Shown: one piece after another, positions 7,230 through 7,614 of the stretch | How positions within the stretch are numbered: the stretch's first letter is position 1 | How the letters are laid out: each line of letters starts with the position of its first letter | NCBI GenBank assembly: GCA_002862265.1 | Contig: PKCQ01000566.1 | Span: 1 to 7,614, forward strand | DNA: 7,614 bases | Source of the DNA: Planctomycetaceae bacterium | Lineage (GTDB): Bacteria; Planctomycetota; Planctomycetia; Pirellulales; Pirellulaceae | Direction of reading: 5' to 3' | Position numbers and translations under genes: made by a program | Notes under the pieces: model-generated | The model's input: only the letters and a program-made list of their open reading frames with translations | Told to the model about the DNA's origin: nothing | Databases searched by the model: none

Positions 7230-7249
7230 AAGTTAAGAAGTGCTCGGCG

Positions 7250-7278
7250 ATCATTCCAGAACCAACCCTTCCTTTCAA
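7250..7278 (-). promoter_or_regulatory. candidate sigma-70-type promoter for the sulfatase
   Basis: Read on the minus strand, TTGAAA (7273-7278) matches the -35 consensus at five of six positions. It is followed after exactly 17 bases by AATGAT (7250-7255), which matches the -10 box at four of six. Transcription would start near 7243, leaving a leader of about 26 bases with the ribosome-binding site in it. Such matches arise by chance, and the sulfatase could also be read from the upstream propeller gene 131 bases away. Confidence 0.3.
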
Positions 7279-7348
7279 GCTCAGCGAGAAACTGAGGGGG
7301 TTCAGGTGGAACCAACGGAAAGTGACGTTCTGACAATCTTCTGTAAAG

Positions 7349-7614
7349 TTATTCGAAGCAGATTAACTGTCCGTTGAGGGTCGACAAGAACAGTTTGCCA
7401 TTGGCACCAGCGAGACCGTCCCAGGTTGGAAGGACATCGAGTTGCAGCTCCTTGTCGATCTTACCGGTAATTGTGTTCACGACCAGCAATTTACCGCCTT
7501 GTTGACCATCAAGAACTTCGTCTTGCTTGGCCAGCAAGGCTTGTACCTTAGGATCGTCTTCGGTCAGGCCCTTGAATGTTTCTTCTTCGTTGATGATGTC
7601 CGGCGGGCCAACTA
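7349..7614 (-). CDS. PQQ-type beta-propeller protein, C-terminal part
   Basis: The end of a larger protein whose N-terminus lies beyond the right edge; 88 codons before the stop at 7349-7351 are visible. The last stretch shows a typical final propeller blade of the PQQ/BamB-like kind: GGKLLVVNTITGKIDKEL, then LPTWDGLAGANGKLFLSTLNGQLICFE at the C-terminus. The pattern 'variable-D/N-x-x-TGK' followed by 'DG-A-A-G-L-STLDG-v-CF' is common at the end of planctomycete PQQ-like repeat proteins, which are usually exported. Before it is a charged linker (NEEETFKGLTEDDPKVQ) carrying no obvious blade. The frame is open to the window edge. The molecular function is unknown; it may be a structural or ligand-binding propeller rather than a PQQ-dependent dehydrogenase. 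It is on the same strand as, and upstream of, the sulfatase. Confidence 0.75.
   Translation of the reverse strand, partial: VGPPDIINEEETFKGLTEDDPKVQALLAKQDEVLDGQQGGKLLVVNTITGKIDKELQLDVLPTWDGLAGANGKLFLSTLNGQLICFE

Noticed and set aside
7280..7296. Inverted repeat CTCAG/CTGAG between the propeller and sulfatase genes
   Set aside because: A five-base stem with a seven-base loop and no T tract is expected by chance.

Overview
The window looks like chromosomal DNA from a planctomycete of the Pirellulaceae type. This is inferred from gene content: a DUF6677-like membrane protein, an exported sulfatase with a formylglycine (CxPxR) signature, and the end of a PQQ-type beta-propeller protein are all characteristic of that group. 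Base composition is moderate, Shine-Dalgarno sequences are weak or absent before several genes, and there is no sign of a phage, transposon, CRISPR array or RNA gene.

Left part (about 1-3945, plus strand): four genes in a row. They are a DUF6677-like membrane protein (109-717), a 66-residue two-helix membrane protein (778-978), trkA (1021-2367) and trkH (2374-3945). TrkH is the K+-translocating subunit and TrkA the nucleotide-binding cytosolic regulator; together they form a low-affinity K+ uptake system. The trkH ribosome-binding site lies inside the end of trkA. The two small membrane proteins precede trkA on the same strand with short gaps, so one transcript is plausible, but their role is unknown. 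A 93-bp gap with two small stem-loops separates trkH from the next gene, which points the other way.

Middle part (4039-5738): a minus-strand protein with a divergent RNase HII fold signature, all four acidic catalytic residues, a GYG in place of the usual GRG, and large insertions. Its start is uncertain. On the plus strand, diverging from it, is a weakly supported short ORF (5436-5708). Its reading frame continues upstream without a start codon, and a GTG with a good Shine-Dalgarno sequence lies one frame away, so this may be a frameshifted small gene.

Right part (5739-7614, minus strand): a complete secreted sulfatase, with a candidate promoter and ribosome-binding site upstream, preceded by the C-terminal end of a PQQ-like beta-propeller protein that runs off the window.

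Most of the window is ordinary. The points worth a second look are the insertion-rich RNase HII-like protein, the possible frameshifted gene beside it, and the two unknown membrane proteins upstream of trkA.
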